From Halomonas sp. 'Soap Lake #6' (GTDB taxonomy: Bacteria > Pseudomonadota > Gammaproteobacteria > Pseudomonadales > Halomonadaceae): DNA of 64,000 bases. The DNA lies in NCBI RefSeq assembly GCF_003031405.1, contig NZ_CP020469.1:1054001-1118000 (forward strand), read 5' to 3'. The position numbers were made by a program, and so were the translations under genes. Below the pieces are notes generated by a model. That model saw only the letters and a program-made list of their open reading frames with translations, did not search any database and had not been told where the DNA came from. Positions 35,162 to 44,929 of the stretch are shown piece by piece (within the stretch, counting starts at the first letter, position 1; every line of letters begins with the position of its first letter).

Positions 35162-36117
35162 TAGATACGTCCTTCCAAACCTTCGGCTTCAGGCCAATAT
35201 TTTTGTACTAAGCCGAGCAGTTCCACCAGAAAGTCATCACGGCGGCGATCCAGCTCGGCCACTGAGCGACCAGCGGCTTGATGCTCGCAGCCTTCTACCA
35301 CGCGATCAATAAGCTCATTGGTAAGCTCGGGAGCTTTAAGCTTTGTCCATGGTAGTTTTAACGCCGGGCCGAACTGTTCAAGCATGTGACGCATCCCTGA
35401 CTCACCACCAGCCAAATGAAAAGTGAGAAAGGTGCCCATTAGTGACCAACGCAAGCCACAGCCGTAGACGACGGCGGCATCTATCTCTTCGGTTGTCGCC
35501 ACGCCATCATTGACTAGGTGCAGCGCCTCACGCCAAAGCGCTTCCATCAGGCGGTCAGCAATATGCCCCTCAATTTCTCCGCGCACGACCAGTGGGCGCA
35601 TGGCGAGTGCTTGGTATAGCGCATGGGCACGCTCTAACTCGTCAGGCGTGGTGGCTTCCCCGCCCACCAGTTCCACGAGCGGCAGTAAATAAACGGGATT
35701 AAAGGGATGTGCGACGATCACGCGCCCCGGTGCCCGTGTGCAGGCATGCTGCAAATCGGAGGGTTTGAAGCCGGACGTTGATGATCCGATCAAGATCTCT
35801 GGGGCTGCTGCGGCATCCAGGGCGGCAAGTACCTCACGCTTAAGCGCGAGTCGCTCTGGTACGTTTTCCTGGATCAGGTCGGCGCCTTCAACAGCTGCCT
35901 CAAGGCTTTCCACGAAGCGCAGCCGCTGGGGACTGGCGCCCTCGGCTAGACCCTGGCGCTTCAAAGATCCCCAGGCATTCTCAACGAAGGCGCGAGTACG
36001 CAGTGGCGCATCAGGGGCTGGATCGAAGGCCACGACGTCCCAGCCACGCGCCAGGGCGCGCGTGATCCAGCCATTACCAATAACCCCCGTGCCTATAACC
36101 GATAGCTGTTGACTCAT
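35161..36117 (-). CDS. cdhA: L-carnitine dehydrogenase (3-hydroxyacyl-CoA dehydrogenase family)
   Basis: A 318-residue NAD-dependent enzyme oxidising carnitine to 3-dehydrocarnitine. Rossmann motif GTGVIGNGW (residues 9-17), catalytic HPFNPVYLLPLVELVGG (about 136-152) and the helical C-terminal domain (IDAAVVYGCGLRWSLMGTFLTFHLAGG) fit carnitine dehydrogenases rather than fatty-acid FadB-type enzymes. ATGA overlap with cdhC upstream. Confidence 0.87.
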   Translation of the reverse strand: MSQQLSVIGTGVIGNGWITRALARGWDVVAFDPAPDAPLRTRAFVENAWGSLKRQGLAEGASPQRLRFVESLEAAVEGADLIQENVPERLALKREVLAALDAAAAPEILIGSSTSGFKPSDLQHACTRAPGRVIVAHPFNPVYLLPLVELVGGEATTPDELERAHALYQALAMRPLVVRGEIEGHIADRLMEALWREALHLVNDGVATTEEIDAAVVYGCGLRWSLMGTFLTFHLAGGESGMRHMLEQFGPALKLPWTKLKAPELTNELIDRVVEGCEHQAAGRSVAELDRRRDDFLVELLGLVQKYWPEAEGLEGRI

Positions 36118-37034
36118 GCCTGACCTTCCGTGGTTAGTGCGTTGGTGTGCCTGCTGTGCGGATCGCGTAAGTTGAGGTGCACGCGGGTTTCTGCGGGTGT
36201 CATCACTCGACCACCAAGGTTGTCGATGACTGTGGCGGCTTTCTCAACTAATTGCCCATTAGTCGCCATTACGCCCTTTTTAAGATAAAGATTATCTTCA
36301 AGACCGACACGTGCATGGCCGCCTAGCAGTACCGCCTGAGCCACCATGGGCATCTGATGTCGACCGATGCCGAAAGCTGCCCACTGAGCGTTTTCCGGCA
36401 ATTTATTGCGCATGGTCAACATAGTTTCAGTGTCGGCTTCAGCGCCCCAGGGGATGCCCAAGCAGAGTTGATAAAGAGGGGCGCCATCGATCAGCCCTTC
36501 CTGCTGTAGCTGACGTGCGAACCAAACGTGGCCCAGGTCGAAACATTCAAGCTCTGGCTTGACGCCAGCAGCTTGCACCAGGCGGGCGTGTTCGCGTAGC
36601 CAGTCGGCAGGGTTTACGTAGACCATATCGCCAAAGTTGAGGCTGCCGCAGTCTAGGGTGCAGAGTTCGGGCAAAAGCTCACCTACTGGTTCATGGCGTT
36701 GGGCGGGCGTCTGGATATCCGTGCCTGGGCCGCCGCGTGTGGGGTCCTGGGCGTCAGGAATCCAATCACCGCCACCGCCAGCGGTAATGTTCATGACAAT
36801 ATCCACGTTCGCTTCGCGTACGCGTTCCATCACTTCGCGGAAGTGAGTCAAGGAGTGGCTGATACCCCCAGTTTTAGGGTCACGGACATGGATATGTGCA
36901 ACGCTGGCACCGGCTTTCGCTGCGGTAATGCAGTCGTTAGCGATTTGTTTAGGTGTGATAGGCACATGTGGGTTTTTGCCGGTGGTATCGCCTGCGCCGG
37001 TAACAGCGCAAGTTAAAATAACGTTGCGGTTCAT
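36114..37034 (-). CDS. cdhC: BKACE enzyme, dehydrocarnitine cleavage
   Basis: A 306-residue beta-keto acid cleavage enzyme (DUF849/BKACE): zinc-binding HIHVRDPKTGGISH (about 47-60), MNITAGGGG, ELECFDLGHVW and GLEDNLYL motifs. With acetyl-CoA it would split 3-dehydrocarnitine to betainyl-CoA and acetoacetate. First gene of cdhCAB. Signatures are clear; substrate comes from the neighbouring carnitine dehydrogenase and thioesterase. Confidence 0.87.
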   Translation of the reverse strand: MNRNVILTCAVTGAGDTTGKNPHVPITPKQIANDCITAAKAGASVAHIHVRDPKTGGISHSLTHFREVMERVREANVDIVMNITAGGGGDWIPDAQDPTRGGPGTDIQTPAQRHEPVGELLPELCTLDCGSLNFGDMVYVNPADWLREHARLVQAAGVKPELECFDLGHVWFARQLQQEGLIDGAPLYQLCLGIPWGAEADTETMLTMRNKLPENAQWAAFGIGRHQMPMVAQAVLLGGHARVGLEDNLYLKKGVMATNGQLVEKAATVIDNLGGRVMTPAETRVHLNLRDPHSRHTNALTTEGQA

Positions 37035-37109
37035 TGGCCGCTCCTTGAGAGTGGTTCTAAGTAACGTACTTCAGTATGGTTAAATAGCGTGATGGTAATT
37101 GACATTAAG

Positions 37110-37135
37110 CGACGTTAAGTATGCATAAGGCGTCG
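37110..37135. promoter_or_regulatory. candidate operator between cdhC and the amidase gene
   Basis: Inverted arms CGACG and CGTCG flank a 16-base AT-rich core (TTAAGTATGCATAAGG) midway between the divergent starts. AraC/GlxA-type regulators bind such spaced sites; assignment to the CdhR-like protein is a guess. Confidence 0.25.
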
Positions 37136-37159
37136 TTATTAATAAGTGGAGTTAATGCG

Positions 37160-38668
37160 ATGTATCTTGAGGATTACCAAAAGTTTGACGCCACTGGCCT
37201 TGCCGAGCTGATTCGTCGACGAGAAGTGAGTCAGGCAGATGTTTTCGAGGCTGCGATGGCGGCAATTGAAAAGCTCAATCCATCCCTCCATGCAGTGGTC
37301 AGAACACGTTTTGAAAAGGCGAGGCATGAGAGCCTTCAAGTGTCAGAAAGCTCAGTCTTTGCTGGCGTTCCCACATTAAGTAAAGATCTATTGATGGCAT
37401 TGGCGGGTGAGCCGCTGGCGTTCGGAAGCGCCTCGTTATCAACATGGTGTCCAAAGGAAGAGTCGCTTTTTATCCGGCGCGTGCGCGAGGCAGGATTAGT
37501 AGTGGTGGGGCAGACCGCAACCCCTGAACTGGGATTGATGGGAATTACAGAACCTAGGGCCTTTCCTCATCCGCAAAACCCCTGGCGAACAGGCTATTCT
37601 CCTGGTGGCTCAAGTGGCGGTTCTGCCACTGCGGTAGCTAGCGGGATGGTGCCCATTGCGCTCGCGGGGGATGGTGGTGGCTCTATTCGCATTCCTGCCA
37701 GCTACTGTGGTTTGTTTGGTTTTAAACCCTCCCGTGGGCGGGTACCGCTAGCGCCTGCCCATGGTGAGGTGTGGCAAGGGGCTGTGGTCGAGCATGCCAT
37801 TACCCGTAGCGTTCGCGATAGCGCAGCGTTGTTAGAGCAGATCAACGGCATGGCACCTTCCGGTCCTTACCCAGTGGCGCGTGAAACGGGCTATGTAGCT
37901 GCTTTGTCATCCTCCTCTAAGCCGCTGCGTATAGCGGTATCATTTGGTGGCTTCTTGAGCAGTGGCCTGGGCACCCAGGTAAGTGCAGATGTGAAAATAG
38001 CTGTTGAAAAAGCTGCCAAGGCACTGGCTGAGATGGGCCATGAAGTGGAGTGGTGCGATCCTCCGGTTGAAGGCAATGTCCTGGCGGACAGTTATCTTAC
38101 GCTCTATTTAGGCCACCTGGCAGCCGACCTTCAGTGGATTAGCCAGCAAACCGGGGTGCCTGTTCATCGGCTTGCCATTGAGCCTTCCACCCGCGCTGTC
38201 GGCAGGCTGGGCGCAAAACTATCGGCTCGGGATTACGAGCTTGCCAAGCGTTACTGGCATGTGGCTGCTGAGCAGATGAGCCAATTTCACCAGCGCTTTG
38301 ATGCGTTAATCATGCCGGTGGCTGCGGATACCGCACCTAAAATAGGGGAGTTATACCCTTCAGTAGCACGCGAGCGGTTGATGTCTTTGTTAGCTGTTCC
38401 AGGCATCCCATCGTTGGCACTAAAAGCCGGAATGTTAAAACGTTTGGCAGAGGATGCGCTTAGTCGCACTCCGTTTACACAGCTTGCAAACCTTACCGGC
38501 CAGCCTGCTATGTCAGTCCCTTTCCATGTGGCAGCTAATGGACTGCCGGTTGGCGTACAAGTAGTCGGGCGCCTGGGTGAGGATAAGCAGCTGCTACAGC
38601 TAGCGGCAGCGATGGAGCAGCACGATGACTGGCAATGCCGTGTATGTCAAAAGCTTGAGCCGGAGTAA
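37160..38668 (+). CDS. amidase signature family hydrolase
   Basis: A 502-residue amidase with the Ser-cisSer-Lys triad region: catalytic Lys in TLSKDLLMA (about 80) and the Gly/Ser-rich signature [39 protein letters not shown] in part (about 150-190). ATG 37160 has TGGAG eight bases upstream; the longer start is rejected. Divergent from cdhCAB, so a carnitine amide or betaine amide substrate is possible, but many amidases in this family are promiscuous. Confidence 0.85.
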   Translation: MYLEDYQKFDATGLAELIRRREVSQADVFEAAMAAIEKLNPSLHAVVRTRFEKARHESLQVSESSVFAGVPTLSKDLLMALAGEPLAFGSASLSTWCPKEESLFIRRVREAGLVVVGQTATPELGLMGITEPRAFPHPQNPWRTGYSPGGSSGGSATAVASGMVPIALAGDGGGSIRIPASYCGLFGFKPSRGRVPLAPAHGEVWQGAVVEHAITRSVRDSAALLEQINGMAPSGPYPVARETGYVAALSSSSKPLRIAVSFGGFLSSGLGTQVSADVKIAVEKAAKALAEMGHEVEWCDPPVEGNVLADSYLTLYLGHLAADLQWISQQTGVPVHRLAIEPSTRAVGRLGAKLSARDYELAKRYWHVAAEQMSQFHQRFDALIMPVAADTAPKIGELYPSVARERLMSLLAVPGIPSLALKAGMLKRLAEDALSRTPFTQLANLTGQPAMSVPFHVAANGLPVGVQVVGRLGEDKQLLQLAAAMEQHDDWQCRVCQKLEPE

Positions 38669-38825
38669 CACTGCTTCGCATATTTAGCCCCCTGCGCCTG
38701 TTGGGTGGCTTTTCCTCCTTCTCCTTCTGCAACCAAAGTATAAAGCGATTGGGCTTTCTCTTATCTCGCCATACTACCATACTAGTTGTATCAGTTAAGG
38801 GCCGCATAGCGGTCACCGAATTTGG

Positions 38826-39554
38826 ATGTTCATTATGAAAACACTTCAAGCACTCTGGGTGGAGACTCGCGAAAGCGACCCCGTTCGGCAGCGCCTTTAT
38901 CAAGTGCTACGCCAGGCAGTTATCCAAATGGTATTGGCACCCGGTCAGGCGCTATCGGAAAAGGAAATTGCGGACACTTTTTCGGTCAGCCGCCAGCCAG
39001 TGCGAGAAGCCTTCATCCGGCTCTCCGAGGCTGGGCTGGTGGAGGTAAAACCTCAGCGTGGCACTTACGTAGTCAAGATCTCTCAGCGGGCAGTGCTTGA
39101 GGCGCGCTTTGTGCGTGAGGCGGTGGAAGTCGCGGTCGTGAAGCTGGCGGCTGAAAAGGGGATTGAGCCAGCCACTCTGATGGAGCTACATGATTTGTTA
39201 GCGCGTCAGCGTCGTTGCATCGAACCTAATGATAACGATCGCTTTTATCGCCTTGATGAAGAATTCCACCGAACGCTGTCACTGGGTGTTCAGCAGTATG
39301 CGGCTTGGAAAGTCATTGAAGAAGTCCGTGCCCAGCTTGACCGGGTACGCTACCTCAGTGTGCCCCATAGCACCCCGCTGGAACGGCTTGTGGATCAGCA
39401 TGCCAGCATTATTGCCGCCATTGAGGCGCGAGATGTACTCCAAGCAGAGCAGGCGATGTCGCTTCATTTGCGTGAAATTTTGGTCTCGATGCCTGATTTG
39501 ATTCGTCGTTTCCCCGCGATGTTTGAAGGTCAAGCAGCGTTTGAAGAACAATAA
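38826..39554 (+). CDS. GntR family (FCD) regulator of the hexuronate/mannonate cluster
   Basis: A 242-residue regulator: winged helix with [40 protein letters not shown] in part (about 41-80), then an FCD domain with EFHRTLSLG and [13 protein letters not shown] metal-ligand histidines. It resembles RspR-type regulators placed before rspA/rspB. ATG codons at 38826 and 38835 are both possible; no clear ribosome site. Confidence 0.82.
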   Translation: MFIMKTLQALWVETRESDPVRQRLYQVLRQAVIQMVLAPGQALSEKEIADTFSVSRQPVREAFIRLSEAGLVEVKPQRGTYVVKISQRAVLEARFVREAVEVAVVKLAAEKGIEPATLMELHDLLARQRRCIEPNDNDRFYRLDEEFHRTLSLGVQQYAAWKVIEEVRAQLDRVRYLSVPHSTPLERLVDQHASIIAAIEARDVLQAEQAMSLHLREILVSMPDLIRRFPAMFEGQAAFEEQ

Positions 39555-39583
39555 ACCCCAGTGCTGAAGCAGGAGTTGATGCA

Positions 39584-40795
39584 ATGAAGATAGAGCACGC
39601 CTATACCATCGTGACATCGCCAGGGCGCAATTTTGTGACGCTGAAGATTGTGACCGATCAGGGTGAGTATGGCATTGGTGATGCCACGCTCAATGGCCGT
39701 GAAATGGCCGTTGTGGCTTATCTGGAAGAGCATGTGATCCCGACCTTGATCGGTCGAGACCCCCAGCGCATTGAGGATATTTGGCACTATCTTTACCGCG
39801 GCGCTTACTGGCGGCGTGGGCCTGTCACCATGAGTGCGATTGCCGCCGTTGACATGGCGCTTTGGGACATTAAGGCAAAGCTTGCCGGCATGCCGCTGTA
39901 CCAATTGCTCGGTGGCAAGAGCCGTGACCGGGTTATGGTCTACGGCCATGCAACGGGCCGTGATATCGAAGCCTGTCTGGAAGAGGTCGCCCGCCATGTG
40001 GATGAAGGCTACAAGGCGGTACGTGTGCAGGCCGGTGTGCCCGGTATTGCCAGCATTTATGGTGTTGCCAAAAAAGATGGCGAGCCTTATGAGCCTGCCG
40101 ATTCAGATTTGCCCGCCGAGCACGTTTGGAGTACCAGTAAATACCTAAATCATGTACCCAAACTTTTTGCCGCTGTGCGTGAGCGCTTCGGTGAAGAGCT
40201 GCATGTGCTGCACGATGTTCATCACCGCCTGACACCCATCGAAGCTGCCCGATTAGGTAAAGAGGTTGAGCCCTACCATCTATTCTGGCTTGAGGACTGT
40301 GTGCCGGCTGAAAATCAGGAAGCGTTTGGGCTTATTCGCCAGCACACCACCACGCCGCTGGCTGTGGGCGAGGTCTTTAATAGCCTGTATGACGCCAAAG
40401 CACTGATCGAGAATCAGTGGATCGACTATATCCGCGCCACCTTAACCCACGCTGGCGGTATTACCCATGTGCGCCGAATCGCGGATTTGGCGGGGCTTTA
40501 CCATGTGCGCACTGGTTTCCACGGCCCAACGGATCTTTCGCCGGTGTGCCTGGGTGCTGCCATTCACTTTGATACCTGGGTACCCAATTTTGGTATCCAG
40601 GAGTATATGCCTCATACCAGTGCGACGGATGAGGTCTTCCCTCACGATTACCGCTTTGAAGATGGCCACTTTATTGTTGGTGAAACCCCTGGGCACGGCG
40701 TTGATATCGACGAAACGCTAGCCAAGCAATACCCCTACAAGCGTGCCAGCCTGCCGGTTAATCGGTTGGAAGATGGCACGCTATGGCATTGGTGA
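39584..40795 (+). CDS. manD: enolase-superfamily mannonate dehydratase, ManD/RspA type
   Basis: A 403-residue acid-sugar dehydratase. Characteristic segments are [18 protein letters not shown] near residue 10, [23 protein letters not shown] (about 76-98), [11 protein letters not shown] metal-site region (about 208-218), [10 protein letters not shown] (about 233) and [15 protein letters not shown] (about 310-325). Family members dehydrate D-mannonate to KDG with varying efficiency or have low activity (RspA). CAGGAG ribosome site. Coexists here with an unrelated UxuA. Confidence 0.88.
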   Translation: MKIEHAYTIVTSPGRNFVTLKIVTDQGEYGIGDATLNGREMAVVAYLEEHVIPTLIGRDPQRIEDIWHYLYRGAYWRRGPVTMSAIAAVDMALWDIKAKLAGMPLYQLLGGKSRDRVMVYGHATGRDIEACLEEVARHVDEGYKAVRVQAGVPGIASIYGVAKKDGEPYEPADSDLPAEHVWSTSKYLNHVPKLFAAVRERFGEELHVLHDVHHRLTPIEAARLGKEVEPYHLFWLEDCVPAENQEAFGLIRQHTTTPLAVGEVFNSLYDAKALIENQWIDYIRATLTHAGGITHVRRIADLAGLYHVRTGFHGPTDLSPVCLGAAIHFDTWVPNFGIQEYMPHTSATDEVFPHDYRFEDGHFIVGETPGHGVDIDETLAKQYPYKRASLPVNRLEDGTLWHW

Positions 40796-40859
40796 ATTCG
40801 TGGCATTGGTAAATCTGTGGCCTTGGCAACTTAAAGCACGGGTAAAGAGGTTGATGTTA

Positions 40860-41882
40860 ATGAAAGCATTCCAGGTGAAAGCGCCACACGACTACCAGGT
40901 GGCTGATGTTGAGGTGCCTGAGGTGGCCAGCAAAGAGGTACTTGTGCGGGTGGCCTTTGCGGGGATCTGCGGCTCAGATATGCACATCATCCATGGCGAT
41001 AACGCCTTCGTGCGCTTCCCACGTATCACCGGCCATGAGTTTGCCGGTGTGGTTGAAGCGGTGGGTGAGCGAGTAGAAGGTGTGACCGTTGGGGACCGCG
41101 TGTGCGTGGATCCGGTTATTAGCTGTGGTGAGTGTTACCCCTGTCGTATTGGCCGCCCCAATGTGTGCAGTTCGCTTGAGGTGATCGGTGTCCATCGTAA
41201 TGGCGGTTTTGAAGAGTTTGTCGCCGTACCTGCCGCTAATGTGCACCACTTACCTGACCATATAGGTCTGGATGCGGCAGCCCTGGTCGAGCCCTACACC
41301 ATTGCGGCCAACGTGCTTGATCGTATGCAGCCCCACCCCGGCGACCGGCTGATGATTTTGGGTGCGGGTGTGATCGGTATGACGATCCTGCAGATGGCCC
41401 TGGCCAAGGGTATTGCAGAGGTCATCGTCACGGACGTCATCAATGAGCGATTAGCCGTCGCGAAGCAGCTTGGCGCCACGCACGTATTTAATAGCCGTGA
41501 ACACGATGTTGAACAAGAGGTGCTCGCGCTAACGCAGGGTGAGGGGGTGCCGCTGATTGCCGATGCGGCCTGTGTGCCTGCGCTGTTACCACAAATGCTG
41601 CGCCTGGCATCGCCAGCAGGGCGCATTGGTTTGCTGGGCTTTAGCGTTCAGCCCAGTGATCTTGTGCAGCTAGAAGTGATTAAGAAAGAGCTGACCCTGG
41701 TGGGGTCGCGACTTAACAACCGTAAGTTTCCGGAGGTGCTTGAGCTAATGGCGAGCGGGCAATTGGATCCGTTGGCGCTTGTCAGCCATCGGTTGCCGCT
41801 GAGTGATATGCCTAGCGCCATCGACATGCTTGATCACCGACCAGAAGAGGCCCGTAAGGTGCTGATTCAAATCAGTGCTTGA
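40860..41882 (+). CDS. rspB: zinc-dependent alcohol dehydrogenase, RspB-like
   Basis: A 340-residue MDR-family dehydrogenase: catalytic Zn ligands in GICGSDMH and GHEFAG (C37, H58-E59 region), structural Zn cysteines in CGECYPCRIGRPNVC, NAD loop GAGVIGM (about 168-174). Matches RspB-type enzymes that accompany RspA. ATG 40860 has AAGAGG nine bases upstream; the open frame extends to 40743, inside manD, and is rejected. Likely oxidises a sugar acid to feed the mannonate/fructuronate node. Confidence 0.85.
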   Translation: MKAFQVKAPHDYQVADVEVPEVASKEVLVRVAFAGICGSDMHIIHGDNAFVRFPRITGHEFAGVVEAVGERVEGVTVGDRVCVDPVISCGECYPCRIGRPNVCSSLEVIGVHRNGGFEEFVAVPAANVHHLPDHIGLDAAALVEPYTIAANVLDRMQPHPGDRLMILGAGVIGMTILQMALAKGIAEVIVTDVINERLAVAKQLGATHVFNSREHDVEQEVLALTQGEGVPLIADAACVPALLPQMLRLASPAGRIGLLGFSVQPSDLVQLEVIKKELTLVGSRLNNRKFPEVLELMASGQLDPLALVSHRLPLSDMPSAIDMLDHRPEEARKVLIQISA

Positions 41883-41999
41883 GGGAGGGCTACACCAATG
41901 CATGCCAATGCATGTCAACCCACGCCACTCCACGCTCACCCATGCGTAGTTAACCGCTGCAATTAACAACTAACAACACCCGTATGCAGGAGAACGACA

Positions 42000-42968
42000 A
42001 TGTTCAAAAAACTTATCACCAGCGCTGTACTAGGGGCCGCCATATTAGGCAGCCATTCTTTAATGGCGGCAGATTTCACGCTGCGTTTTGGCCATTTAGC
42101 CAACGAGCAGAACATTTGGCACCAGGCTGCCGAGAAGTTTAAAGAGGAAGTTGAAGCCAACTCCGACGGGCGAATAGAGGTGCGTCTTTATCCCAGTGAG
42201 CAGCTTGGCAACGAAATGGACGTGATTAACAGTATCCAGCTAGGTACCGCGGATATGACCATCACAGGGGAGAGCTTACAAAACTGGGCACCCAAAGCCG
42301 CCATGATGGCGGTGCCGTACGCTTTCCGTGATGCCGAACATCTTCATGCGGCGGTTGACGGTGAGATCGGTGCTGAGATTGAAGCTCAAATTACGGAGCG
42401 TACTAATCTGGTCCCCCTGGCATGGTTTGAGCGTGGCCCTCGTGAGCTAACCTCCAACCGTCCTATCCGCCATCCAGATGACCTTGATGGTCTACGCCTG
42501 CGTGTTCCTAACGTGCCACTGTTTGTTGATACATGGCAGGCAATGGGGGCACGTCCTACGCCAATGGCGTTTAGTGAAGTATTCACCGCACTTCAGCAAA
42601 ACACCCTGGAAGGTCAAGAGAACCCGCTTAGCTTGATTGAAAGCGCCAGCTTCAATGAGGTGCAGGACTACGTCAACATGACCGGTCACGTGCGCAGTTG
42701 GATCTATGTGGTGATTGGCCGTAACCAGTTGGAGCGTATGCCCGAGGATCTTCAGCAGGTGGTTCGCGATGCTGCACAGACAATGCAGGCGTATGAAGCT
42801 GAACTGTTCACTGAAGACCAGGCACGCCTTGAACAAGCGCTACAAGATCGTGGCATGGAATTTATCGAGGTTGATGTTGATGCCTTTGCTGAGAAAGCTC
42901 GCCCCGCTGTACTTGACGCCTTAACGCCAGAACAGCGTGAAATCTTTGACGCTATCCAAGACTTATGA
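42000..42968 (+). CDS. TRAP transporter substrate-binding protein, DctP family
   Basis: A 322-residue periplasmic solute receptor with a signal peptide (cleavage likely after LMAA, about residue 23). DctP motifs: LRFGHLANEQNIWHQAAEKF near the N-terminus, the LRVPN...W.AMGA.PTPMAFSEVFTALQQ region with the carboxylate-binding Arg (about 162-200), and TLEGQENPLS. Followed by small and large permease subunits. The enzymes around it point to a hexuronate or aldonate ligand. Confidence 0.93.
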   Translation: MFKKLITSAVLGAAILGSHSLMAADFTLRFGHLANEQNIWHQAAEKFKEEVEANSDGRIEVRLYPSEQLGNEMDVINSIQLGTADMTITGESLQNWAPKAAMMAVPYAFRDAEHLHAAVDGEIGAEIEAQITERTNLVPLAWFERGPRELTSNRPIRHPDDLDGLRLRVPNVPLFVDTWQAMGARPTPMAFSEVFTALQQNTLEGQENPLSLIESASFNEVQDYVNMTGHVRSWIYVVIGRNQLERMPEDLQQVVRDAAQTMQAYEAELFTEDQARLEQALQDRGMEFIEVDVDAFAEKARPAVLDALTPEQREIFDAIQDL

Positions 42969-43062
42969 AGTCGTATTTGTAGTGAATGACTAATGAAACT
43001 GGGCGGGTAACACGCCAGCTCAGTTTCTACTGCAATAGCGGCTTGCCCCTGAGGATATATTT

Positions 43063-43641
43063 ATGAACTCGGATCACAAAGCGCTTGAACAGCAAGCGTT
43101 GGAGAGTCTGGATTCAATGTCGGCGGTGCCTAAGTTTGAAGGCGTCATTGGGCGCGCGATCGGCTGGGTGGATAAATGCTTTTTAACCCTGGCTGTCATG
43201 GCGCTGGTTGCCATTGCTGCCACGGTACTGCTGCAAATATGTTCGCGGCTGTTTTTGCCATTCTCTATTGCCTGGACGGAAGAGCTATCGCGCTACCTAT
43301 TCATCTACATGGTGGCGTTATCGGTGGGTGTGGTGTTACGTCAGAACCGCAACATCAGCGTTGAGCTTTTCCACCACTTGCTGAGCCCGCGAATGAAGGC
43401 GGCTTTCCAGGTCTTGATCTGCTCGATGATAGGGCTCTTTGCTTTTCTGGTGCTGCCTTACGCTTGGCAATATGCCCAAAATGGCGCCTGGCAAACCTCG
43501 CCAACGCTGCGTGTTCCCATGCTGTATATCTTTTTCTCAACGGTCGTCACCTTTGCGCTACTCCTGGTTTACAGCTTGCTGGGGTGCATTGAGGGAATGA
43601 TCGCTATGTGTCGCTCTTCTGCCTCCCATCAGGAGCCGTAA
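43063..43641 (+). CDS. TRAP transporter small permease subunit, DctQ family
   Basis: A 192-residue four-helix membrane protein. The conserved FSIAWTEELSRYLFIYMVALSVGVVLR-type segment (about 67-92) and a following amphipathic NRNISVELFHHLL helix are the DctQ hallmarks. The extra 30-residue soluble N-terminus is longer than usual. dctM starts 3 bases after its stop. Confidence 0.92.
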   Translation: MNSDHKALEQQALESLDSMSAVPKFEGVIGRAIGWVDKCFLTLAVMALVAIAATVLLQICSRLFLPFSIAWTEELSRYLFIYMVALSVGVVLRQNRNISVELFHHLLSPRMKAAFQVLICSMIGLFAFLVLPYAWQYAQNGAWQTSPTLRVPMLYIFFSTVVTFALLLVYSLLGCIEGMIAMCRSSASHQEP

Positions 43642-43643
43642 GC

Positions 43644-44927
43644 ATGGAAGTTATTATCCTGTTTAGTGTGTTTTTAATACTGCTAATGATTGGGATGCCT
43701 ATCGCCTTTTCATTGGGGTTAGCATCGCTTTCATATCTTCTTTTGGAAGGCATTTCACTGACGATTATACCGCAGCGGATGTATGCGGGAATCGACACCT
43801 TTGTACTGCTCTGTATTCCTGGCTTTGTGCTGGCCGGCAACTTGATGAATGCGGGCAATATTACTGAGCATATTGTGCGCTTTGCCAACGCCTTGTTAGG
43901 CCACATTCGTGGCGGGCTGGGTCTGGCGAATGTGGGCGGTTCGATGATTTTCGGTGGTATTTCGGGTACCGCCGTGGCGGATTCGGCCAGCATAGGCTCG
44001 GTGATGATTCCTGGTATGGCGCGCTCAGGCTATGACAAGCCTTTTGCTGCCGCCGTGACCGCTGCATCCTCTACCATTGGGCCGATTATCCCCCCCAGTG
44101 TGCCGATGATTATCGCCGGTTCGCTGAGTGGTATTTCGGTGGGGCGTATGTTCCTGGCGGGCGCTATACCTGGCTTGCTAATGGGCCTGGCGATGATGAT
44201 CACGGTGTATATTCTGGCCGTTCGCCGTGGCTACCCTAAAGAGAAGCGGGTGCCGGTCATGCAGTTACTGCGTGAAGCGAAAACAGCCTTTTGGGCACTG
44301 CTGATGACCGTGATTATTCTCTACGGCATTATCGGCGGCTTCTTTACGCCCACCGAAGCCTCCATCGTTGCCAGCCTTTATGCGTTAGTGGTGGGTATGT
44401 ATGTCTATAAGGGACTGTCGTGGAAAAACCTCCCGGGGATCTTATCTGACACGGTATTAACTTCTTCAGCACTGCTTTTAATGGTGGGGTTAGCCAACTT
44501 GTTTGGCTGGATACTTACCAGCGAGCAGATCCCCCAGATGATTGCTTCACTAATTCTCTCTATTAGTGATAATCCGCTGATCGTTCTACTCATTCTTAAC
44601 CTGATTCTGCTGTTTGTCGGCGCCTTTATGGAAACCATTGCGGCGCTGATTATTCTCTTCCCGGCGTTGGTGGGCGTGGCCACTGGTGTTGGTGTTGACC
44701 CGGTGCATTTTGCCGTCATTGCGGTCTTGAACTTGATGATCGGTCTAACCACGCCACCGGTAGGGGTATGCCTCTTTGTGGTAGCCGGGATTGGTAAACT
44801 GCCAATGCTGACCGTCGCCAAAGCCATCATGCCGTTTTTGCTATGTAACTTGGTGGTGCTACTACTGGTGACCTATGTTCCTGCGATTTCGCTTTGGTTG
44901 CCTAACTTGCTGATGGGGAGTAATTAA
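43644..44927 (+). CDS. TRAP transporter large permease subunit, DctM family
   Basis: A 427-residue protein with about 11-13 helices. DctM signatures are FLILLMIGMPIAFSLG at the start, PGFVLAGNLMNAG (about 52-64), GGSMIFGGISGTAVADSASIGSVMIPGM in part (about 95-122) and GPIIPPSVPMI (about 150-160); a second PVGVCLFVVAGI lies near the C-terminus. ATG 43644 with AGGAG upstream is preferred to a start inside dctQ. Confidence 0.94.
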   Translation: MEVIILFSVFLILLMIGMPIAFSLGLASLSYLLLEGISLTIIPQRMYAGIDTFVLLCIPGFVLAGNLMNAGNITEHIVRFANALLGHIRGGLGLANVGGSMIFGGISGTAVADSASIGSVMIPGMARSGYDKPFAAAVTAASSTIGPIIPPSVPMIIAGSLSGISVGRMFLAGAIPGLLMGLAMMITVYILAVRRGYPKEKRVPVMQLLREAKTAFWALLMTVIILYGIIGGFFTPTEASIVASLYALVVGMYVYKGLSWKNLPGILSDTVLTSSALLLMVGLANLFGWILTSEQIPQMIASLILSISDNPLIVLLILNLILLFVGAFMETIAALIILFPALVGVATGVGVDPVHFAVIAVLNLMIGLTTPPVGVCLFVVAGIGKLPMLTVAKAIMPFLLCNLVVLLLVTYVPAISLWLPNLLMGSN

Positions 44928-44929
44928 CG

